Part shown: positions 9,946 to 20,442 of the stretch, in pieces | Position numbering within the stretch: the stretch's first letter is position 1 | Layout: every line of letters begins with the position of its first letter | DNA from: Eutreptiella sp. 'Long Island Sound 2002' | Taxonomy: Eukaryota > Euglenozoa > Euglenophyceae > Eutreptiales > Eutreptiaceae | Assembly (NCBI GenBank): GCA_964036045.1 | Contig: OZ038380.1 | Coordinates: 164,493,872-164,557,871 of the forward strand | Reading direction: 5' to 3' | Length of the DNA stretch: 64,000 bases | The notes under the pieces: generated by a model | Database searches by the model: none | What the model was told of the DNA's origin: nothing | The model's input: the letters and a program-made list of their open reading frames with translations, nothing else | Translations under genes and position numbers: made by a program

Positions 9946-10634
9946 GGCCACCCCCCGCTTGGGTTGGTTTCCCAACGGCTACGTTTTCTAGGGTGTTCAT
10001 GGCTTTTTTGCACTCCCGGGACCTTCCTCTAGAGACTAGTGTCGCTTTCACGCCCAAGACACCTGTCAATTCGGAGATCTAGAGCCGCTTTGGGCCATCA
10101 CCCGCTTGGGTTGGTTATCCACAATTTCAAGTGGCTCAGGCTCATTCAGAACCTTTCCCAGTCCCCCTTCACCCTGTTGCCGTTGTTGTTACAGTACAGA
10201 TGCGCTGCTGTTTACTGCCACCTGCTCCTTTGCTGTGCACCATCCAGATCTTTGACGAGTCTTGGTCTGAACACATTGGGGCTCTCCCTCAGTTATTGTT
10301 GGAGAGATCACTACGGTCAATGTTGGTGCCAACATTTTTCCAGATTCAATTGACACTTTGGCGGTGAGCAGACTGAGAATGTGACAAAGGGAATGCCATG
10401 CTGATTTGCTTTGTGCGAGTGTGTGTGCCAGGAATCCAGTTTTTTGAACGCTGTGCTGAAAATTCCGAAGGAGCACAATGGCTCACCCCATTTTCAGTAA
10501 TCCTTGGCAGTTTTCCTGCAGTAGGTTTCTTGCATATGTTGTATTTTTTTTTGTTTGATGCCAGTGCTCAGAGTGTATTGCATGACTACCCCCCTTTCCC
10601 CCGCCCGCAGACCGGGCGTCCGCGCATGATGAAT
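9946..10634. other. 5S upstream region, no recognised gene
   Basis: Repeated at 21706-22394 and 36616-37304 with about 1% differences. A GCCCG/CGGGC inverted repeat lies 20-35 bp before the 5S start in all copies. Overlapping frames of 78-104 codons are not supported by any similarity. Confidence 0.5.
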
Positions 10635-10736
10635 GCGTACGGCCATACTACTGGGAACACACCTAAACCCGTCCGATTTCAGAAGTTAAGCCTAGTCAGG
10701 GCCAGTTAGTACTGAGGTGGGAGACCGCTTGGCAAC
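10635..10736 (+). pseudogene. 5S rRNA: 5S rRNA gene truncated at 3' end and fused to SL RNA
   Basis: Begins GCGTACGGCCATACTACTGG and follows the full 118-nt copies up to about CTTGGCAAC, then passes with about 3 bases into the SL RNA. The last 16-18 nt, which pair with the 5' end as helix I, and the oligo-T terminator are missing. The internal control region (AGAAGTTAAGCCTAG...) is intact, with GGCC changed to GGGCC-like at 10701. It cannot form a normal 5S rRNA but could still start pol III transcription. Confidence 0.8.
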
Positions 10737-10739
10737 GAC

Positions 10740-10840
10740 ACACTTTCTGAGTGTCTATTTTTTTTCGGTATATACTCGCTCCTTACTAGGCAGCTTTGGT
10801 GCTTTCAGCACCACTTTGTGGAGGCCAATCGGCCAATCTC
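10740..10840 (+). ncRNA. SL RNA: Spliced-leader RNA gene, canonical exon, directly behind a truncated 5S
   Basis: The exon at 10740-10767 is ACACTTTCTGAGTGTCTA plus T-run and CG; this equals the Euglena gracilis SL as I remember it. GTATATAC at 10768 is the 5' splice site. The perfect hairpin GGTGC-TTTCA-GCACC (10798-10812), Sm-like ACTTTGTGG and terminal hairpin GGCC-AATC-GGCC (10823-10834) complete the RNA. The 5' exon folds as ACACT/AGTGT. It has no upstream spacer of its own, the fused 5S lying only about 3 bp away, so its promoter may be altered. Confidence 0.88.
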
Positions 10841-12040
10841 CTTTCAAAATCCTTCCCACCTGGAATCCGGATCATAGGCTAATGCTCAGCACCCATCATT
10901 TAGTCCGCACACATCCGCACACATGTCCCTCCCCTTTGCGTATGTTCAACTCCCGGGGCACATTGCAACTGCACCTTTTTTTTGGACATGCCCAAAAAGT
11001 AGGTCGCAATGGACAGGCTAACCCAAGAAGTGCTGAACTGGTGCATTTGAACCCGAAAAATGAAAAATGCAAAAACTCCACCGTGGTACACGCAGGTCAC
11101 ACAGCACAGGCCACGCACAGCCGGACGGGTGGAGGCACCCGACTGCCACTGCCATCGCTCACTCCACCCCCTCTGGACCGGTAACAGGGCAGCCCTGCAA
11201 GCCCTAGACAGCCATCCGCGGATGGGTCAAACGGCCCCCGGTAGGTGGTAACCCCCAACCAAAGGAAAGTGAAGCAAACGACCGTATGGTGTACAAATTG
11301 ATTTTTTTGCAACTGGGTATTTTTTTTTTCAATCAGATTGAGATTGTGGTTTGGATTCTGGTTTTTTTTTATTTTGGTTTTCTTTTTTTTTACATTTTCT
11401 TACGCCAAATCTCAAGAGTGCATCCCACCGAAAAATTGAAGGCGCTTTTCCCATTTGCGCAATTGTAGGTCACAGAAAGTGTAGGTCGCTCGCTTGCAGT
11501 GCACTCAAGTACCGTTGGACGTATTTTCTCTTAGTTGAAAGGTCTCGTGTGTGAGCACCTCCTGCTTTGGAAGTCGCACACGATAAGCGAGGCACGATGG
11601 GGATTGCCTTGCGAGTGGTATGCCTCATGCTCCTCTATTGTGTGTCATTTGTGTGTCAGCAAGCTGTCTGTGTGTTCATTGTGTGTCAGCGTGTGTGTAG
11701 TTGTGAACAGCACAGCGCAGCACAGCACAGCACAGCACAGCACAGCACAGCACAACAGCACAGGGTGTGTGACTTGGTGTCGTTTGTGTGTCGGCGCGCC
11801 CTGTGTTGCTGCTTGCTGCTGCTTGTGGTTTCGCCCTTCAGATGTGGTGAGTGGTGAGGCCGCACTCAAGAATGGGCAGTTTGAAGCTTGCACAAGGCTC
11901 GCCGAAGCGTTTGCGCAATTTGTATGCTGCAGCTGATCGCTCTTTCGTTCATCCTGCTGCCGTCAAGAAACGGGTGCCGTACATGGACGCCACAGCAAAG
12001 CAGCCGTTGGTAATATCAACCCCCCCCTGTCCTGTGCAGT
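10841..12040. other. Spacer region with T-rich tracts, no recognised gene
   Basis: Contains T-tracts at 11300-11400 and a pentamer microsatellite at 11706-11757. Several short frames (for example 11535-11936) are unsupported. Repeated at 37511-38713 with small indels in the T-tracts and microsatellite. Confidence 0.5.
11706..11757. repeat. (CACAG)n microsatellite
   Basis: Six perfect CACAG pentamers after a GCGCAG variant; the paralogous copy at 38376-38432 has seven. This is one of the few length differences between the P1 and P2 spacers. Confidence 0.9.
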
Positions 12041-12775
12041 GTGTGGGCGTTACGATTGTGCCTGTGGGTGAGTTACGAGTGTGTGGGCGTTACGATTGTG
12101 CCTGTGGGTGAGTTACGAGTGTGCTTGTGTTACGAATGTGCCTGTAGGTGAGTTACGCGTGTGCTTGTGTCACGAATGTGCCTGTGGGTGAGTTACGAGT
12201 GTGTGGGCGTTACGAGTGTGCCTGTGGGTGAGTTACGCGTGTGCTTGTGTCACGAATGTGCTTGTGGGTGAGTTCCGAGTGTGTTTGTGTTACCACGGTG
12301 CCTGTGGGTGAGTTACGAGCGTGCTTGTGTTACGAGTGTGCCTGTGGGTGAGTTACGCGTGTGCTTGTGTTACGAATGTGCCTGTGGGTGAGTTCCGAGT
12401 GTGTTTGTGTTACGATGGTGCCTGTGGGTGAGTTACGTGCGCGCTTGTGTTACCAATGTGCCTCTGGGTGAGTTACGAGCGTGCTTGTGTTACGAATGTG
12501 CCTGTGGGTGAGTTACGAGTGTGCTTGTGTTACGACTGTGCCTGTGGGCGAGTTACGAGTGTATTGGTGCTACGAATGTGCCTGTGGGTGAGTGACGAGT
12601 GTGTTGGTGCTACGAATGTTCCTGTGGGTGAGTTACGAGTGTGGTTGTGTTACCAATTTGCCTCTGGGTGAGACACGAGCGTGCTTGTGTTAGGAATGTG
12701 CTTGTGAGTCAGTCCGAGTGTGTTTGTGCTACGAATGTGACTGTGGGTGAGTTACGAGTGCATAGGTGTTTGTCT
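12041..12775. repeat. 40-bp minisatellite, about 18 copies
   Basis: The consensus repeats GTGCCTGTGGGTGAGTTACG every 40 bases, with point variation among units. A short 33-bp repeat (CATTTGTGTCTGCCATTTTG) follows at about 12790-12920. Copies at 38714-39448 and 39463-39593. No gene. Confidence 0.9.
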
Positions 12776-12930
12776 AGTGCGATCGTTCTGATGTGTCTGT
12801 GTCATTTGTGTCTGCCATTTTGCCATCTGTGTGTCATTTGTGTCTGCCATTTTGCCATCTCTGTGTCATTTGTGTGTCTGCCTTTTGCCATCTGTGTGTC
12901 ATTTGTGTGTTGTGTGATGTGTTTTGTTTT

Positions 12931-13762
12931 TGCTCCACTGAAAGCAGAGGTGGTTTTTTTTCGAAACAAAAGGCTTTTTGTCAATGTTCATGAGAGAAAG
13001 CAGTAAAATTTGGTGACAGGGGGAGCATTGTACATTTGCATTTAGAAACAACAACGTTGGATGGCAGGGAATTAGTGAAAGTGGCGAAATGATCAAATAC
13101 GTTGATGGCAAGTGCAATGTCACAGAAACATTGTTTCTACAAACAATGCTGTAAAACAGATCAAGTGCATGATTTTGGTTCCCATCGGGCAGTTGGTAAA
13201 AAAACTGGTTTTGCACCCCCAAGCTTAGTAGTGGTGTGCACATTGCTGGTTTTGCTTTGCATAACCTCATGAAGATTTTTAGCCAATTTGACCATCTTTT
13301 TATGGCATGTTTAGTTGTAGTTCACATTCCGGCAACTTTTGCCCCAGCTAGGGGAAAACTAACTAGTCCACCAATCCCCCCCCCCCCCGCCTTCGCCGGG
13401 AGGGGGAACACAAAAAGAGAGGGGGGGTGGATGCGATGGTGCATGGCACCATCGCATCCACTCAAGTATCCACTCACTCATCGCATCCACTCAGGTATCC
13501 ATTCACTTACCTCAGGAAATTGCGTGACTGGGGGGGGGGGGTGGGGGGGCCTGCATGCATGGGGGTGGGTGCGGTAGCTACCACAGGTGGATAAAAGCCA
13601 TGCTGTTTGTTGTCAAGTTGGGTACGTGGTGGTAAGGGTTCGGCTGAACGGCAAGGTGCATAAGTTGTGGGGCAACGTTGGTTGGAAGAGAAAGAGCATG
13701 CCACATTTGTGTGCCAATTTTCCAATTTGTTGACTCTCAATGGAATAATTATCCAATTGGCC
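12931..13762. other. Spacer, no recognised gene
   Basis: Contains a C-tract near 13376, a perfect hairpin at 13427-13461 and a G-tract at 13529-13549 that could form a quadruplex. Repeated at 39604-40435. No supported coding region. Confidence 0.5.
13427..13461. repeat. Perfect 16-bp hairpin
   Basis: GTGGATGCGATGGTGC (13427-13442) and its exact reverse complement (13446-13461) are separated by ATG. Further GCATCCACTCA units follow. Copy at 40100-40134. Confidence 0.85.
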
Positions 13763-14477
13763 ATCTCCAGGGGGTGGGAGCCCATTCACAAGGGCCAGGC
13801 ATTGCTGGGGTAGACATATAGGCATAAAACAATTTCCTAAAATCTTCCAAGTTTTCGGGCACAAAAACATGGGAACACGTTCTGTGTTTGTGGCCTACAC
13901 TCTGCAGCCTGACCCACCACCCTGGACTCTCCCTGAACAAGGGATCTCCAGGGGGTGGGAGCCCATTCACAAGGGCCAGGCATTGCTGGGTAGACATATA
14001 GGCATGCTATTGAGGTATGGAGGACAACATTCATGTGTGTTGCATGGCAATACATTCATTTGGGACGCAAACTCAGGCACATGGGACCGAACCCAAGCCC
14101 AAGGCAGCAGCCAACCCTGGCCCCAAGGATGGTTGTTTTCAGTGATAGTCGGCAACCCAAGGCACCCCCCCAGGGCAACGTGGATGCATTGTCATGGAGC
14201 CTGACAGCATGAATGTGACCTCCTAGGTGTCCTCTAGAGGTTCCTGAACCTCAAGCTGAAGAGATGGCCCACAAACCTTTTTTTTGTACAAATTTCACCG
14301 TTCTACTACGTAACTTTTCGGCCTTTTCACGATGGCTGTTTTCAGTGATAGTCGGCAACCCAAGGCACCCCCCCAGGGCAACGTCGATGCATTATCATGG
14401 AGCCTGACAGCATGAGTGTGACCTCCTAGGTGTCCTCTAGAGGTTCATAAACCTCAAGCTGAAGAGATGGCCCACAA
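13763..14477. repeat. Two local direct duplications
   Basis: A 62-bp unit starting ATCTCCAGGGGGTGGGAGCC occurs at 13763-13825 and 13944-14005. A roughly 148-bp unit containing CAGTGATAGTCGGCAACCCA occurs at 14128-14276 and 14331-14477. Both pairs recur in the P2 spacer at 40436-41150. No gene. Confidence 0.85.
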
Positions 14478-14736
14478 AGACAGGAGACAATGGGGTGGGG
14501 TGGGGTGGGGGGGGGGGGCATGCGCGCAGTTGAGGCCGCGGTCACATTTTCTCGGCCCATTTGTGCGTGCTTCTTCATTACTTGGGCCCTGGTTCCCCGT
14601 TTGCAGGGTATCTTTGTCTGATTGTGCCCCATGTGCGGCTCTTAACGGCCGAATCTGTTCGTTGCTGGCCCGTTCGGATGCGGTCCACCCCCCCCCTTCC
14701 CCCCGCCCGCAGACCGGGCGTCCGCGCATGACGAAT

Positions 14737-14854
14737 GCGTACGGCCATACTACTGGGAATACACCTGAACCCGTCCGATTGCAGAAGTTAAGCCTAGTCA
14801 GGCCCAGTTAGTACTGAGGTGGGAGACCACTTGGGAACACTGGGTGCTGTACGC
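14737..14854 (+). rRNA. 5S rRNA: 5S ribosomal RNA gene
   Basis: Full 118-nt 5S: 5' GCGTACGGCC pairs with the 3' GTGCTGTACGC. The body has the universal AGAAGTTAAGCC internal promoter/loop region and GTTAGTACTGAGGTGGGAGACC. Six Ts at 14855 give a pol III stop. It lies about 650 bp upstream of an SL RNA gene in the same orientation. Confidence 0.92.
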
Positions 14855-14870
14855 TTTTTTATTGCCCCTG

Positions 14871-14916
14871 ACTCGGTAGGATCTGCCCGTTCCTAGACAG
14901 GCAGATCCTACCGAGT
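14871..14916. repeat. Perfect 17-bp inverted repeat after 5S
   Basis: ACTCGGTAGGATCTGCC (14871-14887) and its exact reverse complement (14900-14916) flank a 12-nt loop. The same hairpin follows the 5S genes at 22693-22738 and 41544-41589. Variants of the arm (ACTCGGTAGGCTCTGCCC) occur at about 7260, 15245 and 22755. Confidence 0.9.
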
Positions 14917-15500
14917 ATACAGTCTCCCCGAAAGTACTAAAAATAGCAAGTTGTACCAAATCGACGTGAAAATCTTTGTACCCCCCCTATTTCGAGGTCG
15001 CTGATTCCGAAAATGCAATTTTTTTTCGAATCTGAGACAGTGGCGTCGAGATATGAGGGGGTCCAAATGGAGCGCGCGCGCGACCAAAAACTCGGTAATA
15101 ACCGCCCCAACCGCCAAATCTGAGTTGATATTCGGATTCAGCGACATCAAAATAGGGGGGGGGGGTACTAGTTTACCCATGTAGGTCCCCAGGGGGTCCC
15201 GCTCTAACACCACCCCAAAAGGGGTATCCCCATTCGTGGTGAGGAACGGGCAGAGCCTACCGAGTCGTTAATAGTCACCCATATCCTAAAATGAGCTATT
15301 GACACAGTAAACCCCCCCTATTTCGGGGTCGCTGAGTCCAAAACGTCACTCATTTTGCGAATCCGAGACGGTGGCGTCGAGCTATGGGGGAGGGGGGTCC
15401 TAACGAGCGGTGGGAGGTCCGAAAAACCCCCCTGCCAACATGCGTTCGCGTGAAGGGGCAGCCACGAGGACGTTATGCCACGCACACGCTACACAGAGGC

Positions 15501-15601
15501 ACACTCTCTGAGTATCTATTTTTTCTCGGTATATACTCGCTCCTTACTAGGCAGCTTTGGTGCTTTCAGCGCCACTTTGTGGAGGCCAATGGGCCAATCT
15601 C
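15501..15601 (+). ncRNA. SL RNA: Spliced-leader RNA gene, variant exon
   Basis: Inverted copy of the SL gene at 6924-7024. The exon at 15501-15528 reads ACACTCTCTGAGTATC and has an extra T-to-C inside the T-run (TTTTTTCTCG), followed by GTATATAC. Hairpin, Sm-like site and GGCC-AATG-GGCC hairpin are intact. It lies downstream of the 5S gene at 14737. Confidence 0.7.
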
Positions 15602-18600
15602 CCTCCAAAACCAAAGTCCTTCCCACCTGGAGTCCGGATCATAGGCTCATGCTCAGCACCCATCATTTAGTCCGCACGCATCCGCACACATGTCCCTCCC
15701 CTTTGCGTAACACCCTGCCCTTCCTTCCCTGGGGGTATCGCGGCATGCGCTGCCCCGCCCCTTCCGCCCCTCCCCCCTAGGGGGGTAGGGTTTGTCCATG
15801 TCCCTCCTGCGCAGGAGACAATGGGGTGGGGTGGGGTGGGGGGGGGGCATGCGCGCAGTTGAGGCCGCGGTCACATTTTGTCGGCCCATTTGTGTGTGCT
15901 TCTTGCTTACTTTGGCCCTGGTTCCCCGTTTGCAGGGTATCTTTGTCTGATTGTGCCCCATGTGCGGCGCTTAACGGCCGAATCTGTTCGTTGCTGGCCC
16001 GTTCGGACGCGGACAATGATTTGTGCCATGTGATGTTTTTTCCAATCTGTTGCATTCGGTGACATTGCCGATCGATGTGCACAGTGATACGCTGTATGGA
16101 GAGTGTTGTCTTGGGGACAGCTTGTTTTTTGGGCTTCTAGTCAGCTTTGCTGGGAGTTCTGTTTTGTATTCTTTGCACCATGTCGTGCTGTGAGCAATGT
16201 GTTGTGTCTTGTGCGCAGTGCTGTCTATTGCAAGCTGTATCCAAAAACTTCCATGGTGCAGAACAAAGGTCTCATTGAAGCTCATGTTTTTCGCACATGG
16301 CCGCCATGGCACCTTCTTAGGAGCTAGATCTCCCTCTGAGTGTGCTGAGACCATCCCGCCCCCCTCCTGGACAAGAATCTTAGAGATTCCAAATGTGCAC
16401 ATGCCTCTACAATGCCACATACCTTCGGGAAATCCTTCTGTGTAACCCGCATAGGCCTGTACGCAAAGGCTAAAAAGGATTTCAAAAATTTGCTGAAAGA
16501 GGAATCTCAACAACCCTAGCTCCTTGAGGGAATATATGAATGGTCCAAATGCTCGATCTAGACATAATTCAAAGGCAGGAAATACATTCTAAATTGTAAG
16601 CCACAAATTATCATAACTATTGCAACTTTCCTCAACCTCTTTTGTCCGCAAAAATCTTGACGCAGTGGTATTGCAGGTAATAAAGACGTATCACTATTAC
16701 TATCGCAAAAAGGAATGTCGAAGTGGTCCACTTCACGGTTCAAAAAATCCTAGTTTGTTGCGTGACGATGTTACAAATTTTGTACATACCATTGTCTGTT
16801 GGAAACAGAACAGTGCATGTGTCCTGTGAGCTACAAAACCGCGGCTGCCAAAGTACTGCATGATTCGATGCTCAACAACTTACCAAAATATCAAACCCAT
16901 AGCAGATGAGGTATCGGATCAAATTGTCCTAACCAATTATGAGAAACATCCCAGATGTCCCCAATATCCTAGTGAGTTTAAAATACAATATCACAATCTT
17001 CTACACAACCATAGATCTATCAAGGCTGCGCATCCCGATGGCTAACCCATACGAAATGAAAAGCGCGCCAACGACTGTCCTAAGTCGTGTTTGAGAAAAC
17101 GATCCTAAGTCCGAATGCAGAAAAGATCCTAATGATTCTAATTATCATAAAAGTCCTAACCAGGCGAACATGTTGCGATGAGTCATTGTCAAAGATATGG
17201 AAAAATAGGTTATCCTTATCCCAGAAACCTCTGTCTAACGCGTGGAAAAAACATCCTAAGTATCCTAAACATCCTCAGCCTTTGGGACAGAACGTTAGGG
17301 CTAGGAAACATCCTAACTATGCCAAGTACTGAATATTCCTCGATAACACCAACGAATATACTACATATCCTAAGAGTGGTTACAATTACGGTTGTCATGA
17401 GTTATTTGCCATCACTACACATGCAAAATGTAAAAAGAACGATATTCTAACTCCTGTTGGAGAAAATATCCTAAATATCTTCAACTGACTGAACATTTGT
17501 TCTCAAAAATATCCCAAATATCCCAAGTACTTTGTGTGGCTCTGGGCATGTAATTATCCTAAACCTCCTGACCTGGCAAACATGTTGCGATGGGTCATTG
17601 TCAAAGAGATGGATAAACCGGTTAGCCTTAGCCTAAAAACACTGTCTAATTTGTGCAAAAAACATCCTAAGTATCCTAAATGTCCTCAACTTTTGGGACT
17701 GAAAGTTGGGGCTAGCAAACATCTTTAATGTGCTAAGTACTCCATTTTCTTCGATAACAGCAAGGAATATCTTAAATATCCTAAGAGTGGTTACAAGTAC
17801 GGTTGTGATGAGGAATTTGCCATTACTATACATGAAAAATCTAAGAATAAAAATATCATAAGTGCCGACGGAGAAAATATCCTAATTATCCTAAATATCC
17901 TAAACATCCCAATGGGCAAACAACGGAGGGTTGAAAATGTTGTGAGTCCTAATTTTGCCAAGTCAGTCATCCGAATCATCGGGAAGATCGTTAAACCTCA
18001 TGCAAAAAATATCCTAAGTATCCCAAATGTCCTGACCTGGCTCGTTTCTTTTCTCAAAAACATCCTAAATATCCTAAGTACGTAATATTGTTCGGGGCAT
18101 ATCATCGAACATATTGTAAGTATCCGCTATTGTTGTGATGAGTAAGTAGCGATGGCTAGAATGAAGATATCATAAGTCCTATAGGAGACAATATTCGAAT
18201 TATCCTAAATATTCTGAACCATCCAATGGGCCAACAACAGGATGCTGAAAATGTTGTGTTGAGCACGTGTCAAATACTTCCTAATCTCGCCAAACCAAAC
18301 ATCCTGAATATCAGCACCATTCTTTAAGATCATGCAAAAAATATCCTAAATATCCCAAATATCCTCAATTGACTGAACGTTCTTGCTCAAAAATATCCTC
18401 AATATCCCAAGTACTTCATGTAGCTTTGGGCATAACACCAGAAATATTCCAAAGATTCGAAGAAGGGTTACAGCTACCATTGTGATGAGTACATTGCCAA
18501 AAATATCCTAAGTCCTGATGGAGACAATATCCCCATTCTGTGGACCATCCTCAACATCGTAATGGACAAACAACTGCAGGCTGAACATGTTGTGATAAGC

Positions 18601-18899
18601 AATCGTCCAAAACATCTCAACCTCGCCAGAACAAATATTCTAAATGCGAGAAAAGATCCTGAAACGTCATGCAAAAAATATCCTAAATATCCTAAATATC
18701 CCTAGCTGACTCATCTAGACTGAAACCTCCTGCTGAAAAATGTCCAAAATATCCCAAGTACTTAATATTCTTCCAGGCAAGGACCAAAAATATCCTAACT
18801 ATCCTAAAAAATGGTTACGGTTACAGCTAAGGTTAACCGTAACCCTTTTTTTTAGGATAATTAGGATATTTTCCCAAAAAAATGATCGGCCGTTTGCAA

Positions 18900-19860
18900 T
18901 ATTTTAGAACGCAAAAGTAACCTACTAGGATGCATTCTTTTGGCACTCACAAACCACCTCGCCTATGGAATGAGGCCTCAAGACAACACAAACAGCCCTG
19001 AACCAGTGCACCACACATGTGTAACGGCAGCAGTGACAGCACTCAATTATACACTGATGTGATCAGAATTTCAATGATTCTCAGATGTACATTAGTGCAG
19101 TAAATTTTCCGCTTGTTTTCATGTTTTCCGTTCGCCGCCAGATGTCGCCTGTGAGCGCGCGTCGAGTCGCATTTGTCTTTCGTGATTTCCCAATCGGATT
19201 TATTTAAATTATTTCGAATGATTTCACGTTGTGTCATTATGTGCGATGAATGCGCATTGAGATTCTATGTCTGCTCCATTTTTGTAGACCGGGTTTTCGT
19301 ACTCTTCATATTCCACCATGGAATTCAAAGGACTTACAAGTGCTTCGCATATGTCGCTCCCCGGAGCTGGATATGGGTCTGAAGGGGGTTATGTGGGTTC
19401 GGAGATATCAGGGGCAGTGTCGGGCGTTACGACCCCTGGGGCATCAAGGCTACAGGCTTCGCAGTTACAACAAAGATCAACCACTATGCAGCGGTTACAA
19501 CATGTTCCTTACATGGCACCACACAACAGGAAGAAACACTACACCACATCAATCCACACCACGCTAGACCACACCACACCACCTTTCACCGCACTGCCCC
19601 AGGATGTGCCCCGCAATGTGGCCCACGATGTGCCCCAGAATGTGCCCCTCAATGCTCACCACAATGTGACCCATGATGTGCCCCACCATGTGCCCCACCA
19701 TGTGCCCCACGATGTGCCCGCCAAATGCCACATGATGTGCCCCATGATGTGCCCCACAGTGTGCCCCACTGTGAACTCCACGATGTGCCCTGGGATGTGC
19801 CCCACCATGTGCCCCACCATGTGCCGCAGGATGTGCCCCACCATGTAGTAAAATACTTGT
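18900..19860 (+). repeat. LTR-leader-like relic (possible solo LTR), limits uncertain
   Basis: The stretch before the ORF at 19318 parallels the element 2 LTR: a GC-rich block with GCGCGCG, GGATTTATTTAAATTATTTCG (element 2: GGATTATTTAAATTCATTCGG), a pyrimidine tract ending in AG at 19286-19287, ACCGGGTTTTC, and an ATG exactly 30 nt after the AG. Copies at about 29336-30300 (minus), 45560-46530 (plus) and 62002-62970 (minus). I infer descent from a related retrotransposon LTR; no target duplication was found. Confidence 0.4.
19318..19848 (+). CDS. 176-codon repeat-containing ORF, possible Gag N-terminal relic
   Basis: ATG in a strong context (ACCATGG). The first 60-90 residues (MEFKGLTSASHMSLPGAGYG...) are not repetitive. 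The rest is built on a degenerate 12-bp repeat (ATGTGCCCCACC) giving runs such as HVPHHVPHDVP and, after a phase shift, MCPTMCPTM. It is not recognised. The leader resembles that of element 2, whose Gag also starts inside the LTR, so this may be a related Gag start degraded by repeat expansion. Copies at 29348-29878 (minus), 45991-46521 and 62014-62544 (minus) keep the frame with few changes. It may well not be a gene. Confidence 0.3.
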   Translation: MEFKGLTSASHMSLPGAGYGSEGGYVGSEISGAVSGVTTPGASRLQASQLQQRSTTMQRLQHVPYMAPHNRKKHYTTSIHTTLDHTTPPFTALPQDVPRNVAHDVPQNVPLNAHHNVTHDVPHHVPHHVPHDVPAKCHMMCPMMCPTVCPTVNSTMCPGMCPTMCPTMCRRMCPTM

Positions 19861-20442
19861 AAAATCGGGGTAAAAATTGGGGATGTTTTTCGCCATACAA
19901 GGAGGGTGCTGGGTATACTTTGCACTGCACCACGGCCTCCTACCACCTTCAGAATGCATACCACTTCACAAATGCCTTTCTCTCTATCATTACATCACAC
20001 TCCAACCCATAGTTGCTCACCCGGGATGCTCCCCTTGCTGGTCTCTCCCCTATTTACCACAAACCATACATACAAAAAAGGCATGTTTCTGGGTAGTTCT
20101 CCATAGGCATAGTCGGCAACCCAAGGGACCCCTTCAGGATGTATCCACGGCTTCTGTGCCCCAAGCCAATGGCGTTGGTGAGGTCTCTGGGATCAGGGCA
20201 TGGACATCCGAACCCGGTTTGCCAAACCAAAACATTGTCCAGCGGCCGCAGCTCCATTAAGGTCCACCGCTCACTAGAAAAATCGGGGTAAAAACTGGGG
20301 ATGTTTTTCGCCATACAAGGAGGGTGCTGGGTATACTTTGCACTGCACCACGGCCTCCTACCACCTTCAGAATGCATTCCACTTCACAAATGCCTTCCTC
20401 TCTATCATTACATCACATTCCAACCCATGGTTGCTCACCCGG

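Noticed and set aside
12041-12775. CRISPR-like regular array
   Set aside because: The 40-bp units are contiguous with no unique spacers: a minisatellite in a eukaryotic genome.
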